A stretch of 38,389 nucleotides of DNA from Pseudomonas syringae (GCF_001698815.1 NZ_LGSI01000031.1:45143-83531); one strand, 5' to 3'. Shown: positions 16,911-25,547, numbered from the stretch's first letter. The notes: a model not told the origin generated them from the letters alone. Translations and numbers: made by a program.

Positions 16911-17361
16911 GGGCGGACTCCTGAGCGGCGTCCAGTGGCTGGACGAAATGCATGCCTCGGGCCAGCAGCCCGGCGCGGAAATAAAAGCGTTGTGCCAGCG
17001 CCATGTGCAGGCCGGTATCCAGGACCAGATGAGCACAGCCTCGCAGCCGGGCTTCTTCGCGGACTTTATCCAGCAACACCGAGCCCAATCCAGACTGACG
17101 CATGGTCGGATCGACGATCAGATCGTCGACGTAGATGAAGCGGCCATAGATCAGGTTTTCCAGCTCACGAAAGCCGATCAGCCCGGCCAACTGGTCGCCC
17201 TGCCACAAGCCCCACAGCCGATAACCCTGATAGGCCTGGCGATCAAGCTGCCGGGTGAATGATTCAAGATCGCTCAGGTGCGGGCGCAGTTGCTGCATGA
17301 GCTTGAAGCCTGCCGCCTGTTCGGCGCCGCGACTCAACAGTCTGAACATGGGGGGTTGCAT
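16903..17361 (-). CDS. GNAT-family N-acetyltransferase
   Basis: A 152-residue acetyltransferase. The core GNAT pattern is seen in the middle: YVDDLIVDPTMRQSGLGSVL, where RQSGLG matches the acetyl-CoA pyrophosphate loop Q/RxxGxG/A, then LVLDTGLHMALAQRFYFRAG as the C-terminal strand-helix. ATG 17361 has AAGGAG about nine bases upstream. It heads a minus-strand group with the azoreductase-like gene (overlap of eight bases) and perhaps the AhpD-like gene. It is divergent from a MocR regulator, which probably controls it. The substrate is unknown. Confidence 0.85.
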   Translation of the reverse strand: MQPPMFRLLSRGAEQAAGFKLMQQLRPHLSDLESFTRQLDRQAYQGYRLWGLWQGDQLAGLIGFRELENLIYGRFIYVDDLIVDPTMRQSGLGSVLLDKVREEARLRGCAHLVLDTGLHMALAQRFYFRAGLLARGMHFVQPLDAAQESAHA

Positions 17362-17402
17362 GGCACACTCTCCTTCAAATGTGTGCCTACTGTATGCGCC
17401 AC

Positions 17403-17448
17403 ATGGCCTACTCTATAGAGCCAAGAAGTGCAAAAACGACTAGGCCAT
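17403..17448. promoter_or_regulatory. Inverted repeat between GNAT and MocR genes, candidate operator
   Basis: ATGGCCTA (17403-17410) is repeated in inverted form as TAGGCCAT (17441-17448), with a further CTCTATAGAG palindrome (17411-17420) between them. MocR proteins commonly bind paired sites in the divergent promoter region they control. The second half-site overlaps the likely start of the MocR gene. Confidence 0.5.
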
Positions 17449-18864
17449 GCGGTGACTAAATCCTTACCCGACACAACCCCGGACGCGCCTCTGTATCGGC
17501 AGATCTATTTGCGCTTTCGCCAGTCCATCGCCGATGGCCACCTCAAGCCGGGGGATCGAGTGCCATCCGTGCGCGCACTGGCAGCCGAATTGAATCTGGC
17601 GCGCGGCACGGTAGAAACTGCTTACCAATTATTGATCAGCGAAGGTTACCTGCTCGCGCGTGGACCGGCCGGCACGGTGGTTTCGCAACTGGTGGACGCC
17701 GTGGCGAGCGCGCCGCCCACCCGGCCCGCTCGGGCGCCGCAACCCGCTGTCGTACATCCGGGCACTGCTCCCATGCCCTTGCAGATGGGAATGCCCGCGC
17801 TGGACGCGTTCCCGCGCAAACTCTGGAATCGGCTGGCCAGCCGCACATTGCGCCAAGGCGGGCTGGACGCACTCAACTATCCCGACAGCCACGGGGATCT
17901 GGCGCTGCGCACCGCACTGGCGGGTTATCTGGGGATTTCCCGGGGTATCAATTGCCTGCCGGAACAGATCTTCATTTGCGCAGGCTATCGAGGCTGTCTG
18001 GATCTGATCTGCCGCAGCCTGATGCACAAAGACGACCGCTGCTGGTTCGAAGATCCCGGCTATTTCATGGCCCACCAGTTTCTTGGCGAAGCTGGTATGC
18101 AACTGGTCCCGGTGCCTGTGGACAGTGATGGACTGGTGGTCGAGGCAGGCATCCAGCGCGCACCTGATGCACGCTTTGCGGTGGTCACGCCGACGCATCA
18201 GAGCCCGCTGTGCGTTTCACTGTCGTTGAATCGCCGTCAGGCTCTGCTGGACTGGGCCAATCGCCAACGCAGCTGGATCATCGAGGACGACTACGACAGC
18301 GAATACCGCTACAAAGGGCGGCCGATTCCGGCGCTCAAGAGCCTGGACGAACGCGGCCGGGTTTTGTACTGCGGGACCTTCAGCAAGGTGCTGGTGCCCG
18401 GCTTGCGACTCGCGTATCTGGTGGTGCCCGAAGCCCAGGTCAACCGGTTCCGCAAAATGGCGGACGACATGCACAACCATTGCCCGCAACTGTGGCAATC
18501 CACCGTCGCGACCTTTATCGAGCAAGGCCACTTCTCCCGGCATCTGAAAAAGATGCGCAGCCTCTATGCCCATCGGCGAATGTTGCTGACCAATGCCCTG
18601 AGCCTCAGGCTGGGCACGCGCATGTCGGTAAACCTCCAACTGGGCGGCATGCACCTGAGCGCGGAACTGAGCGAAGGCCTGGACGATCGGGTCATCGCCG
18701 CCTCGGCAAGGCAGGCCGGGCTTGCCGTTCAGGCCTTGTCCGACTGGTACCTCACCTCACCCGCCGAACGCGGGCTGTTGATGAGTTTTACCAACGTGAC
18801 CAGCGAGGCTCAGGCAGCGGAACTGGCTGAGCGTCTGGCCCAGGTGATTGATGCGTGCAGTTGA
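17428..18864 (+). CDS. MocR-type regulator (GntR helix-turn-helix plus aminotransferase domain)
   Basis: A 478-residue regulator. Residues ~22-90 form a GntR winged helix (IADGHLKPGDRVPSVRALAA, LNLARGTVETAYQLL). Residues ~120-478 form a fold-type I aminotransferase-like domain that binds PLP: IIEDDYDSEYRY holds the ring-contacting Asp, and Lys320 in GTFSKVLVPGLR is the Schiff-base lysine. PdxR and GabR are known examples. The start is uncertain: GTG 17428 gives the longest form, while GTG 17452 sits behind an AGG and escapes the operator half-site. It is divergent from the GNAT-azoreductase pair, its likely target and possibly also self-regulated. The effector is unknown. A perfect DnaA box follows the stop at 18870. 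Confidence 0.88.
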   Translation: MQKRLGHAVTKSLPDTTPDAPLYRQIYLRFRQSIADGHLKPGDRVPSVRALAAELNLARGTVETAYQLLISEGYLLARGPAGTVVSQLVDAVASAPPTRPARAPQPAVVHPGTAPMPLQMGMPALDAFPRKLWNRLASRTLRQGGLDALNYPDSHGDLALRTALAGYLGISRGINCLPEQIFICAGYRGCLDLICRSLMHKDDRCWFEDPGYFMAHQFLGEAGMQLVPVPVDSDGLVVEAGIQRAPDARFAVVTPTHQSPLCVSLSLNRRQALLDWANRQRSWIIEDDYDSEYRYKGRPIPALKSLDERGRVLYCGTFSKVLVPGLRLAYLVVPEAQVNRFRKMADDMHNHCPQLWQSTVATFIEQGHFSRHLKKMRSLYAHRRMLLTNALSLRLGTRMSVNLQLGGMHLSAELSEGLDDRVIAASARQAGLAVQALSDWYLTSPAERGLLMSFTNVTSEAQAAELAERLAQVIDACS

Positions 18865-18899
18865 TAAAGTTATCCACAGAAGTGTGGGACGCTGTAGGA

Positions 18900-18913
18900 G
18901 CCAACTTATTGGC
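18900..18913. repeat. Short palindrome of another REP class
   Basis: GCCAACTTATTGGC, preceded by TGTAGGA, resembles the single-unit TGTAGGAGCCAACTTGTTGG repeat of Pseudomonas. One copy only. Confidence 0.45.
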
Positions 18914-18961
18914 AAAGCATCGGTCCGGAGGAATCAGAAGTACTGCTTCGCGCCCCCCCCC

Positions 18962-19050
18962 GTTGGAGCGAGGCTTGCCCGCGAATCCGGCGACTCGGTG
19001 ACCCCTATCCACCGCGTCATCGTTCTTCGCGGGCAAGCCTCGCTCCAACG
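18962..19050. repeat. REPIN downstream of the MocR gene
   Basis: GTTGGAGCGAGGCTTGCCCG and inverted GCGGGCAAGCCTCGCTCC with the usual spacer. It is preceded by a run of nine C at 18953-18961. Confidence 0.92.
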
Positions 19051-19058
19051 AGTGAAAT

Positions 19059-19191
19059 TAGAGAATTAAAACTGTCGCAATGGGTGCCCGAATTCCGGGG
19101 CCTTCAGCCTCGCGTGGAGAAAGCGCAAAACTGTCGCAGACCGCTCAAAAGCTGCTTCAGGCATTTGCGCTAGAGAATTAAAACTGTCGCA
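19059..19191 (+). repeat. Three direct copies of AAACTGTCGCA
   Basis: The 19-mer GAGAATTAAAACTGTCGCA occurs at 19061-19079 and 19173-19191, both preceded by TA. A shorter copy, AAACTGTCGCA, lies at 19128-19138. Several repeats starting with TGTCGC in the same direction resemble the multiple terminal repeats of IS21-type elements, but no such transposase is present, so an IS-end remnant is only a guess. The 18865-19271 stretch holds no gene. Confidence 0.5.
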
Positions 19192-19271
19192 GCCAGCAAT
19201 GACGCGGCTTTGCGTGGTGATAGCGTTATGATTTGAGTCGAAAGCTGCCGCTCACTACTGGCCGCTATCGA

Positions 19272-19454
19272 CCGATTCTGTTGAAAACAGCCGGCCATGG
19301 TTTCTACGGCAGAAAAGTACGCGCTTGAGATTGAAATCTTTGCTTTGATCAGAGGAATCCGGGCTCGGATTTCGTGTAGCGACGCGCAAAAAAAGGCGTT
19401 TTCAGCGATCAGTATGCAGGCAATCTGAAAGAACCGACTTTTTCAACAGAGTCG
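19272..19454. mobile_element. MITE-like element, copy A
   Basis: A ~183-bp non-coding element that starts with CCGATTCTGTTGAAAA and ends with the inverted TTTTTCAACAGAGTCG. Internally it shares AAGTACGCG, GAGATTGAAATCTT, GGATTTCGTGTAG-like and CTGAAAGAACCGA-like blocks, in the same order, with the ~185-bp element at 25548-25732. Its ends match those of the adjacent IS1182-family element, whose transposase could have mobilised it. Homology may extend further out (GGCCGCTATCGACC on the left). Confidence 0.65.
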
Positions 19455-19486
19455 ACCCGAAGCGGACGTTCACTATGGCCTGCTCC

Positions 19487-21104
19487 TGGCCGATTCTGTT
19501 GAAAAAGTCGGAATTTCAGACTGGAAGACATCGAGGTTGGCCGTCGCTTAAGAACCTGTTCACCACGTTGGGTGGCTTTTCGGTTCTGTGTTGATCGTTG
19601 CAACTTGGTCAGTGGGTTGATTTGAGGGTTTTTGCTGATTCCGGGCGTACCTATCCCGTGGTTGGTGGCCCTTGAGAGGTCAGTTTCGCCAGTCGCCGCA
19701 GATTCTGTACTGCTGCTGCCAAGGTGAATTCATCATTCGCACCGCTCATGCCGCGTAGTCGCAAGCGATCCAATCTGAGGATTCGCTTGAGGTGAGCGAA
19801 CAACATTTCGACTTTCTTGCGCTCATGGCGAGAGCACACGTATTGCGGTGTCGTGGCGATCCGCCGAGCAACATCTCGCGCCGCTTCATGGACGCTACGG
19901 GCGATTTTTCGGAAAGAAGTGTTCGGGCAGCAGCGCTCTTTCATCAAGCATTTAGCGCAGTCGGTTTGCCGTGATCGAAAGATGATGTTGTCGGCTTTTG
20001 TGACATGTGAACGCTGGTTCTTGAAGGCACGCCACTCACTGCGCAGGGCCTGTCCGGTGGGGCAGCGATATTCCTGCGTCTCTTCATTCCATTGAAAATC
20101 GCTAATAGAGAGGCTGTCGTTCTTTCGTTCAGTTTTGTCCCAAACCGGCACATGTGGCTCAATATCTTTTTCGTCCACCATCCAGGCCAACATCAGTGCG
20201 GTTCCATAAGCGGTATCGCCGATGAGGCGATCCGGCTTGATATCGAACTGCTCTTCGACCCGCTCAATCATGGTCTTGGTGCTCTCGACCTCCGCTGTTC
20301 GATGAGCAGGCGTCGGCTCTACGTCCATGATCACGCCATGCTCGACATCAATCAGGTAGTTCGTCGAATAAGCGAAGAATGCCGGGCCTCCTGGAGCTGC
20401 TGTCCAGCGAGCGAGAGGATCGGTCAACGAAAGACGTTTTGGCAGTGTCTCGGCCAAGGCTTCTTCATCCAGCGCTTCAAGGTACTCACGCACGGCGCGG
20501 GTACTTAACGATGGGTCGCTCCAGTTGACCTCTTCATCACCAGGCACTCCACGCTGGCGACTGGCATCCGCTTTGATGACGCTGGCGTCCACGGCAAACC
20601 CTTCTCCCTTGACCAGACCTGCGTCCATGCAGCGACGCAGCACCTCGTTAAATAGCCAGCGAAACAGCGAGCTATCGCGGAAACGACCGTGCCGATTTTT
20701 GGAAAACGTAGAGTGATTGGGGACTTCGTCTTCGAGGCTCAAACGGCAAAACCAGCGATACGCCAGGTTCAAATGAGCCTCTTCGCACAACCGGCGCTCG
20801 GAGCGATGCCGTAGCAGTAGCCCACGATCAGCAGGCGAATCATCAGTTCAGGATCAATCGAAGGACGCCCAATCGGGCTGTAGAAATCGGCGAGGTAATG
20901 GCGCAGATCGCTCAGATCGAGACATCGATCAATGTTGCGCAGGAGGTGAATTGCTAGGATGTGATCTTCTATGTTGAACGAGTAAAACAGCCGCTCCTGT
21001 CCACTCGACAATTGTCCCATCATGCTGCGAATCCTCCCGCCGGCCGATGACCCAATTTTGCCGCAGGCCAGGCGAGAGATCTACTTTTTCAACAGAATCG
21101 GCCA
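19487..21104 (-). mobile_element. IS1182-family insertion sequence (inactivated)
   Basis: Imperfect-free terminal repeats of 22 bases enclose about 1.6 kb; the core reads CCGATTCTGTTGAAAA at 19490-19505 and appears inverted (TTTTCAACAGAATCGG) at 21086-21101. The single transposase gene, on the minus strand, is frameshifted. It lies 33 bases from MITE copy A. Confidence 0.8.
19651..21023 (-). pseudogene. IS1182-family transposase, frameshifted
   Basis: The N-terminal part (21023 downward) reads MMGQLSSGQERLFYSFNIED and contains the DUF772-type segment ending IVGYCYGIAPSAG, then stops. The rest continues in another frame from CEEAHLNLAYRWFC through NHSTFSKNRHGRF, VDASVIKADAS (first catalytic Asp), LIGDTAYGT (second Asp) and the C-terminal AHLKRILRLDRLRLRG with RHERKKVE before it (catalytic Glu). 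The intact family reads YCYGIRSERRLCEE across the junction, which is restored by adding one base near 20804-20805 (GAGCGATGCC for expected GAGCGGATGCC on the plus strand). So this is a one-base deletion, and the rest looks intact. Confidence 0.85.
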
Positions 21105-21195
21105 AGAGCGGTCATTCAGCGCGGTATCGGTACTATGGAGAAACTTGCCGTATGAATCTCACCATCCGGGATGTGTCTTTCACCCTAAAGCTGTT

Positions 21196-21918
21196 CTAGG
21201 ACTTCGTCGCAGCGAACAACAACTGTTCGATCTCCTGTGCGACCAGTTTTTGTATTTGCGACATATTACGGTCACGAATGCCATGCTCTTTCAGCATTGT
21301 CACCGTCCGAAATAAATATTGGGCCGCCGACCCCCAGTGCCCAGCGGCGCGAGCCAATACATATGCGACCTCTTCCATCGGTAACTTTCCTGCATAGGCC
21401 ATTCCGTCGCGTGCTGCCACAAAGGCTAATGCACGCACTATCCCAGACTCGGTTTTAACCAAAATCCAGCGCGGAACATTGGTCGGTGGGTTTGCGTCAA
21501 TTTCCCGGAACATTAACAGTCCCAATTGTTTGAAGTGGTCTTGCGCTGGAAGCCGGTATGCCAACCCGTTGCAGCTTCCGCCTCGGTCGAGAGCCAACAT
21601 CAGGGCTGGCAACTCGCGCGTGCCGCGCCAGCGAGTAAGTTTCAGGCAGAACGACCGATGCCACCCATAGGCGGTGGCGCTACGGCTCTCCACAAATTCG
21701 AATTCTGGATTCCATATCAGTGAGCCATAAGCAAAAATCCAAAGATCTTCCGGTTTATATTCAAGTAAAAGAGCCTCCACCATCGCATCAAATTCTGCTT
21801 GGGTGTGTTCGGTAGTGCCCGGTTCAGGCCCAGGATCGGGCTCAAACCGCTCAACACAAGCGACGAGTTCCGCAGTCAGGTTTCGCCCTTTGAATTGCGC
21901 AGTTTTTTCTTCGTCCAT
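21196..21918 (-). CDS. chaC: Glutathione-specific gamma-glutamylcyclotransferase, ChaC family
   Basis: A 240-residue enzyme expected to cleave glutathione into 5-oxoproline and Cys-Gly in the cytoplasm. The ChaC/GGCT signature FAYGSLIWNP lies near residue 64, followed by YGWHRSFCL and RGTRELPALMLALDRGG. GLAYRLP and the C-terminal AAQYLFRTV helix also fit. A ~60-residue N-terminal extension precedes the domain. ATG 21918 has AGAGG seven bases upstream. It begins about 90 bases beyond the IS element, with no partner gene, and looks intact. Confidence 0.88.
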   Translation of the reverse strand: MDEEKTAQFKGRNLTAELVACVERFEPDPGPEPGTTEHTQAEFDAMVEALLLEYKPEDLWIFAYGSLIWNPEFEFVESRSATAYGWHRSFCLKLTRWRGTRELPALMLALDRGGSCNGLAYRLPAQDHFKQLGLLMFREIDANPPTNVPRWILVKTESGIVRALAFVAARDGMAYAGKLPMEEVAYVLARAAGHWGSAAQYLFRTVTMLKEHGIRDRNMSQIQKLVAQEIEQLLFAATKS

Positions 21919-22016
21919 ACCGGCCTCTTAATGGGTAATAAGCAGGTCGTTCCAGCTCAAATTAAAAACGCGCAGCACAGACGGCGCACTGCGCGGACTG
22001 GAGGATTACTGTTCAT

Positions 22017-22388
22017 CTATTCATGGTAATAATAAAGCTTGTTAATAATCACCCATCGATCATCCATATTCAGTAGCGACAGGTAATCTGTAAATCTCAT
22101 TCCGATATAATCATCAATTATTTTTACGGCTGCGGCATCACCCGTTATATCTACGTCAATTATCTCCCAAAAAGGCTTTATATCTTTCTCAGCTGGGCCT
22201 TCGGACTTGATTGCGCTAATAAAATCATCCAGGGATAGCCACTCAAGCTCTTTATGGTAATGGCCAATGATGCGACAAGATGGGTGAAATGTCTGCCGCA
22301 GCAATGCTTCGTCGGCGAATACCATGCCCTCTACATAATTGCGGACCACAAGGTTGATGTGCTCTTTATCTGCCGAGTGAGTAGTCAT
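22017..22388 (-). CDS. NTF2-like (putative lumazine-binding) small protein
   Basis: A 123-residue protein with the NTF2-like cone fold pattern of the putative lumazine-binding family. An N-terminal helix (INLVVRNYVEGMVFADEALL) is followed by FHPSCRIIGHY, then strands ending WVIINKLYYYHE. ATG 22388 has AGAGGTG four bases upstream; the longer start at 22412 has none. Family members are often annotated without a confirmed ligand, and I infer no function. The gene is visibly AT-richer than its neighbours, which suggests transfer. Confidence 0.75.
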   Translation of the reverse strand: MTTHSADKEHINLVVRNYVEGMVFADEALLRQTFHPSCRIIGHYHKELEWLSLDDFISAIKSEGPAEKDIKPFWEIIDVDITGDAAAVKIIDDYIGMRFTDYLSLLNMDDRWVIINKLYYYHE

Positions 22389-22535
22389 AAGACACCTCTG
22401 GTTTCTCGTCATCGAACCGCAGTGTATTTTGATCGACAGTCTCCCCAGGGGCTGATCAACCTAAAAGTCTAGCACCGCGTGGTGAATTGTCCTGGACTGA
22501 GTACACAAACTCCGAACGTCTGTATTGGGTCGGTT

Positions 22536-22560
22536 AGCGACGGCCTGACTTACCGTCGCT
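22536..22560. terminator. Hairpin downstream of the recombinase gene
   Basis: AGCGACGG pairs with CCGTCGCT around a nine-base loop, eight bases past the recombinase stop. There is no T-run, so it is a weak terminator at best, and it overlaps the left inverted repeat. Confidence 0.4.
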
Positions 22561-22568
22561 ATGCACAG

Positions 22569-23189
22569 TCAAACCTCAGTCTGTTCCGCCATCTCCAGGG
22601 CGTCATCGACCTCAATCCCCAGATATCGAACGGTGCTCTCCAGCTTCGTATGGCCGAGCAGCAGTTGAACCGCCCGCAGGTTCTTCGTCCTGCGATAGAT
22701 CAGTGATGCCTTCGTACGTCTCATCGTATGAGTGCCATACATGGCTGGATCAAGACCAACGGCTTTCACCCAGCCTTTGACGATACGAGCGTATTGGCGA
22801 GTGGATAGATGGTCTGAGGTATGCAGCCGGCTAGGGAAAAGGCAGTCTTCGCTGCGTAGCTGGGCCTGATGTATCCAGGCCGCGACAGCGGACCGTGTTT
22901 GTTCAGTAATCTCAAACTGCACTGGCCGCTGCGTTTTCTGCTGCATCACCATGGCTCGTGATGATACATGCTCGCCATGGGCGACATCGCGCACGCGGAG
23001 CTTGGTTAAGTCGCAAGCTCGAAGCTTGCTGTCGATGGCCAGATCGAAGAGAGCCAGATCCCGAGTTCTTTGTGCAATTTGAAGCCTTACTCGGATGGCC
23101 CAGATATCTCTCAGCCGTAGCGGGGGTTTCTGCCCGACCAACTTTCCTTTGTTCCAGGGCTGACGGCTGCGGGTAGCGATGATGTTCAT
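22569..23189 (-). CDS. Tyrosine-type site-specific recombinase, short (FimB-sized)
   Basis: A 206-residue recombinase, close to FimB/FimE in length (about 200) and without the N-terminal core-binding domain of phage integrases. The catalytic set is visible: Arg in DSKLRACDLTKL (residue ~57), Lys in MQQKTQRPVQF, HTMRRTKASL (His and second Arg), LLGHTKLESTVRYLG (His and the Tyr nucleophile). ATG 23189; the frame is intact. The family joins or inverts DNA at short repeats. No fimbrial genes or phage genes adjoin it. An 11-base inverted repeat flanks the gene. Confidence 0.88.
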   Translation of the reverse strand: MNIIATRSRQPWNKGKLVGQKPPLRLRDIWAIRVRLQIAQRTRDLALFDLAIDSKLRACDLTKLRVRDVAHGEHVSSRAMVMQQKTQRPVQFEITEQTRSAVAAWIHQAQLRSEDCLFPSRLHTSDHLSTRQYARIVKGWVKAVGLDPAMYGTHTMRRTKASLIYRRTKNLRAVQLLLGHTKLESTVRYLGIEVDDALEMAEQTEV

Positions 23190-23295
23190 GACATGTCCTC
23201 CACGTGTGGAAGGACAAGGATGGCTAACCAGAGCAACGGTCGCTAACCGGCCAGAAGCGGACCTTTAAGTTAAAGAAAATAAATCTGCCCTTATT

Positions 23296-24507
23296 TCACG
23301 CTTCTCCGGTTGCCACGTCAGCACGACCTGCAACCAAATGACGCCGCAGGCCAACAGTGCCTACCCCCAGGGCCAGCGCACTTATCGCCAAGCCCGCCAC
23401 CACCACTCCAGTCCAACCCTGTGTTTGGTAGAGCTGGGAACCCAGCACGGAGCCCATGGCCCCGCCAATAAAATAACAAGTGATGTACGCCGCATTCAGA
23501 CGGCTACGGGCCAGCGGTTGGAGTGAGTAGACTGCGTTTTGATTGCTGACGTGCACCAGTTGCACGGCCAGGTCCAGCGCCAGCACGCCCCCCAGTAAGG
23601 CCGGGAGTGATTGCGTTGCCCAGAGCAGAGGTATCCAGGCCAACAGCAGCAGCACCAAGCCAGTGAATGTCGCTGTTGGGCCTTTGCCCCGATCAGCCTG
23701 GCGTCCTCCCAGCGACGCAGCTAACGCACCAGCGGCCCCGGCCAAGCCGAACAGACCAATTGTGGCGTCGGAAAACTCATAAGGGGCGCTGGCCGATAGA
23801 AACGCCAGCGGCGTCCAGAACAAGCCGAACAAACAGAAACTCAGCAGGCCCAGCACTGCCCGTAAACGCAGCACCGGTTCGGTGACAAACAAGTGCAGTA
23901 CCGAGGCCAGCAATTGCGGGTAACGCATCTGCACAGCCTGACGCCGTTGCGGCAGCGCGACCCATAGCCCAACCGCACACAACACCATCAGCACACTTGC
24001 CAGCAGGTAAATGCTGCGCCAGCCGCCGAGGCTGGAAAGGCCACCGGCTGCCGTGCGCGCCAGCAAAATGCCGAGCAGCAGCCCACTCATCAAGGTGCCC
24101 ATGACCCGCCCGCGCCGCTCTGGCTCAGTCATGCTCGCCGCCATGGGCACCAGCACTTGCGCGGCCACAGAAAAAAGACCGGTCAGGGTGGTGCCTAAAA
24201 TTAGCCAGCCCACCGAAGGCGCCGCCCAACTGAGCAATAACCCAAAGGCACTGCACAGGGTCATTAGCACCACCAGCCGACGCTGCTCGAGCAGATCGCC
24301 CAACGGCACGAGGAAAAACAGACCGGCGCCGTAACTCAACTGCGCAGCGAGCACGATGAGCCCGGCATCGCGGGCTTGCAGCCCAAACTCGGCTGCAATG
24401 GTGTGGAGCAGGGGCTGCGCGTAGTAGTTGCTGGCTACGGTCAAACCGACCGCAATGGCCAGCAGTAGTGTCAGACCGGAACCCAGTACAGGGCGAGACT
24501 GCGGCAT
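23296..24507 (-). CDS. MFS transporter (drug/metabolite efflux type)
   Basis: A 403-residue major facilitator with about 12 membrane segments. Family loops are visible: PLGDLLEQRRLVVLM after TM2 (the G...D...RR motif A) and the second copy in SLGGRQADRGKG. MAASMTEPERRGRVMGTLMSG corresponds to the TM4-5 region of the DHA1/YnfM-like group. ATG 24507 has AGGAGG seven bases upstream. It is divergent from a LysR gene, which very likely controls it. The substrate cannot be read from sequence. Confidence 0.88.
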   Translation of the reverse strand: MPQSRPVLGSGLTLLLAIAVGLTVASNYYAQPLLHTIAAEFGLQARDAGLIVLAAQLSYGAGLFFLVPLGDLLEQRRLVVLMTLCSAFGLLLSWAAPSVGWLILGTTLTGLFSVAAQVLVPMAASMTEPERRGRVMGTLMSGLLLGILLARTAAGGLSSLGGWRSIYLLASVLMVLCAVGLWVALPQRRQAVQMRYPQLLASVLHLFVTEPVLRLRAVLGLLSFCLFGLFWTPLAFLSASAPYEFSDATIGLFGLAGAAGALAASLGGRQADRGKGPTATFTGLVLLLLAWIPLLWATQSLPALLGGVLALDLAVQLVHVSNQNAVYSLQPLARSRLNAAYITCYFIGGAMGSVLGSQLYQTQGWTGVVVAGLAISALALGVGTVGLRRHLVAGRADVATGEA

Positions 24508-24583
24508 TTCAACCTCCTGGACATGTAGTAAGGGGGTCAGTATCGGTAGCGGTCTTTTATGACACCAATGTATTGTTCAGGTC

Positions 24584-24606
24584 TTATCAATCTCTAAACG
24601 AGATAA
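24584..24606. promoter_or_regulatory. Candidate LysR binding site
   Basis: TTATC (24584-24588) and GATAA (24602-24606) form an interrupted dyad with a 13-base spacer, directly before the lysR start and within the MFS-lysR divergent region. This fits the usual T-N11-A dyad of LysR regulators. Confidence 0.4.
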
Positions 24607-24608
24607 CC

Positions 24609-25499
24609 GTGAATTTGAAACAGATGGAATATGCGCTGGCTGTGGCTGAGGAAGGCAGTTTTACCCTGGCCGCGGAACGCTGCCATACCGTGCAGTCGGC
24701 GCTCAGCCATCAAGTGGCACGCCTGGAAGAACTGCTGGGTGCCAAGCTGTTTGAGCGCACCTCGCGCCGGCTCAGTCTCACACCGGCCGGCGAAGCCTTT
24801 GTGCGCAGCGCGCGGGTGGCGCTGGACGCTGCGCAACGCGTGACGCATGACGTGGCGGCGGCGTGTGGCGACATTCGCGGGAGTCTATCGGTAGGCACTA
24901 TTACTTCGTTGACCGCCCTCGATCTGGTCGATGCAATCGGACACTTCCATAAGCGCTTCAATCAGGTCGATATCCGTCTGCGAGTGGCCAAGAGCGAGAC
25001 GCTGTTAGACGAGGTGCGGCAACGTCGTCTAGACGTCGCCTTTGTCGGCTTTTGGCCGGGAGAACAGCTGACAGGTGTGCAATGGCGCTTGCTGGCCGAA
25101 GAAGAGCTAGTTGCGGTGGTGCCTGCCAATCACCCTCTGGCAGCCAGCACGCTGGTATCGCTTGCCGAATTAGCGGACCAGCCCATGGTGGACTTTCCGA
25201 CAGGAAGCGGCGCACGGCGCCAAACAGACGAAGCATTTGCCGCCAAACGCCTTTCTCACCGCGTCCAGTTCGAGGTGGAAAGCATGGACCTGTTGAAGAA
25301 GTTTATCCGCCGCGGACTTGCCATTGGCCTAGTGCCAAGCAAGGTTGCGCAAAGTATGCGAGGGCTCATGGCCATCTCGGTAAGCGATGCGCCTACCCGC
25401 CATGTGTATGCATTGTGGTCTACGTCTCCGACACCTGCCGCTGAGGCATTTATCGCGTCCTCTCTGGATGAATTTCAAGATCAACAGGTGCCTGACTAA
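24609..25499 (+). CDS. LysR-family transcriptional regulator
   Basis: A 296-residue regulator with an N-terminal winged helix-turn-helix (MEYALAVAEEGSFTLAAERC, VQSALSHQVARLEELLGAKL, FERTSRRLSLTPAGE) and a C-terminal substrate-binding-protein-like effector domain. GTG 24609 is chosen because relatives begin xNLKQMEYALAV; the frame is open back to 24468 but that overlaps the divergent MFS gene. It is expected to activate the MFS gene and repress itself. Its coinducer is unknown. Confidence 0.88.
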   Translation: MNLKQMEYALAVAEEGSFTLAAERCHTVQSALSHQVARLEELLGAKLFERTSRRLSLTPAGEAFVRSARVALDAAQRVTHDVAAACGDIRGSLSVGTITSLTALDLVDAIGHFHKRFNQVDIRLRVAKSETLLDEVRQRRLDVAFVGFWPGEQLTGVQWRLLAEEELVAVVPANHPLAASTLVSLAELADQPMVDFPTGSGARRQTDEAFAAKRLSHRVQFEVESMDLLKKFIRRGLAIGLVPSKVAQSMRGLMAISVSDAPTRHVYALWSTSPTPAAEAFIASSLDEFQDQQVPD

Positions 25500-25547
25500 A
25501 CACCCTGAGCCATTGGTTCTGAAGATCATTGACGACCGTCAGCAATC

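Larger units (their letters stand above)
22531..23249. other. Recombinase gene bracketed by an 11-base inverted repeat
   Basis: CGGTTAGCGAC at 22531-22541 recurs inverted as GTCGCTAACCG at 23239-23249, on either side of the tyrosine recombinase gene. The enclosed ~720 bp holds only that gene. The repeats may be recombinase sites or ends of a small cassette; this is inference. The right copy also sits in a common Pseudomonas intergenic repeat (CCAGAAGCGGACC). Confidence 0.45.

Noticed and set aside
138..19050. CRISPR array, considered because of the repeated GAGCGAGG-type sequences
   Set aside because: The repeats are paired inverted REP units scattered over 19 kb, not evenly spaced direct repeats, and no cas genes are present.
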